Of a stretch of 43,237 nucleotides of DNA, positions 43,068 through 43,237 are shown in pieces. The notes below the pieces were generated by a model, which worked only from the letters and a program-made list of their open reading frames with translations, ran no database searches and was not told the DNA's origin. A program made the position numbers and the translations under genes. The DNA is from CAG-273 sp051891195 (GTDB lineage: Bacteria > Bacillota > Clostridia > TANB77 > CAG-508), in the NCBI GenBank assembly GCA_051891195.1, contig JBJFEZ010000033.1, forward strand, positions 1 to 43,237, written 5' to 3'. Positions within the stretch are counted from its first letter, which is position 1. Each line of letters begins with the position of its first letter.

Positions 43068-43219
43068 AGCATTAATAATATAATACTTTTTTAGAGCGTG
43101 GTTTCGTGGGGACCGACAAGTTAGAAGCTGTTGTAGAAATTTCATTGTTGAAATTTCACATACAGATTCTTACGCAGTTGGGGGTTGGAGCAATAAAAAA
43201 GTATTATATTACTAATGCT
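43068..43219. ncRNA. Large structured hairpin, copy C
   Basis: A 25-bp outer stem with one mismatch (43068-43092 with 43195-43219). The flanks TATAATACTTTTTTAGAGCG and GTGGTTTCGTGGGGACCGAC are identical to copy A, as is GCAGTTGGGGGTTGGAGC on the other side. The tip is entirely different: a short AGAA/TTCT stem, then GAAATTTCA pairing with TGAAATTTC. It lies upstream of tagG near the window end. No other gene is visible in 42917-43237. Confidence 0.75.
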
Positions 43220-43237
43220 ACAAAAACTAGCAACTTT

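Overview
The window is very AT-rich DNA from a low-G+C Gram-positive bacterium, most likely an anaerobic, spore-lineage Clostridia (possibly one of the uncultured gut Clostridia; the lineage is my inference). The pointers are a sporulation-type SigH, a PolC-type replicase, the pyrH-frr-uppS-cdsA-rseP-polC order, a sortase with a sorted substrate, YkuD L,D-transpeptidase, and a teichoic-acid-type export and polymerisation cluster. Nearly all genes lie on the minus strand; the plus-strand genes are sortase, rqcH, the M23 peptidase and tyrS.

Layout. 1-5.6 kb: an unrecognised membrane protein, a ZIP metal transporter, uvrA, a 420-bp gap holding four exact DnaA boxes, and a DUF1294 protein. 5.6-14.6 kb: the pyrH-frr-uppS-cdsA-rseP-polC run, punctuated by two large structured hairpins. 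14.8-19.8 kb: sortase and its likely MPQTG substrate, ldt-ychF, a four-helix-bundle (S23-type) protein, an inverted-repeat element, tRNA-Thr(GGU) and sigH. 19.9-29.1 kb: rqcH, an atypical small gene, metK, a frameshifted M23 peptidase, a third large hairpin, and slt, polA and an Mbeg1-like hydrolase. 29.2-34.4 kb: an rpiA-tagO-ruvB-GT-queH operon. 34.5-36.8 kb: a NUDIX gene with base composition unlike its neighbours, and tyrS. 36.8-42.9 kb: the tagG-tagH-cytidylyltransferase/SDR-tagF-tagF operon, preceded by a fourth large hairpin.

Two things stand out. First, three conserved genes (ruvB, a tagO/wecA-type gene, an M23 peptidase) are interrupted by four single-base frameshifts. Each of the four lies exactly at an in-frame CGG codon, and skipping the C (reading GGN, Gly) restores the conserved protein. 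By manual scan I found no other in-frame CGG in about 12,400 codons of the other native-looking genes. This suggests +1 ribosomal frameshifting or quadruplet decoding at CGG. The six in-frame CGG codons that do not shift are confined to three genes whose codon use looks foreign. Second, four long hairpins of about 150-170 nt share a conserved asymmetric internal loop but have different, fully complementary arms. They look like a dispersed family of structured RNA or RNA-encoding elements.
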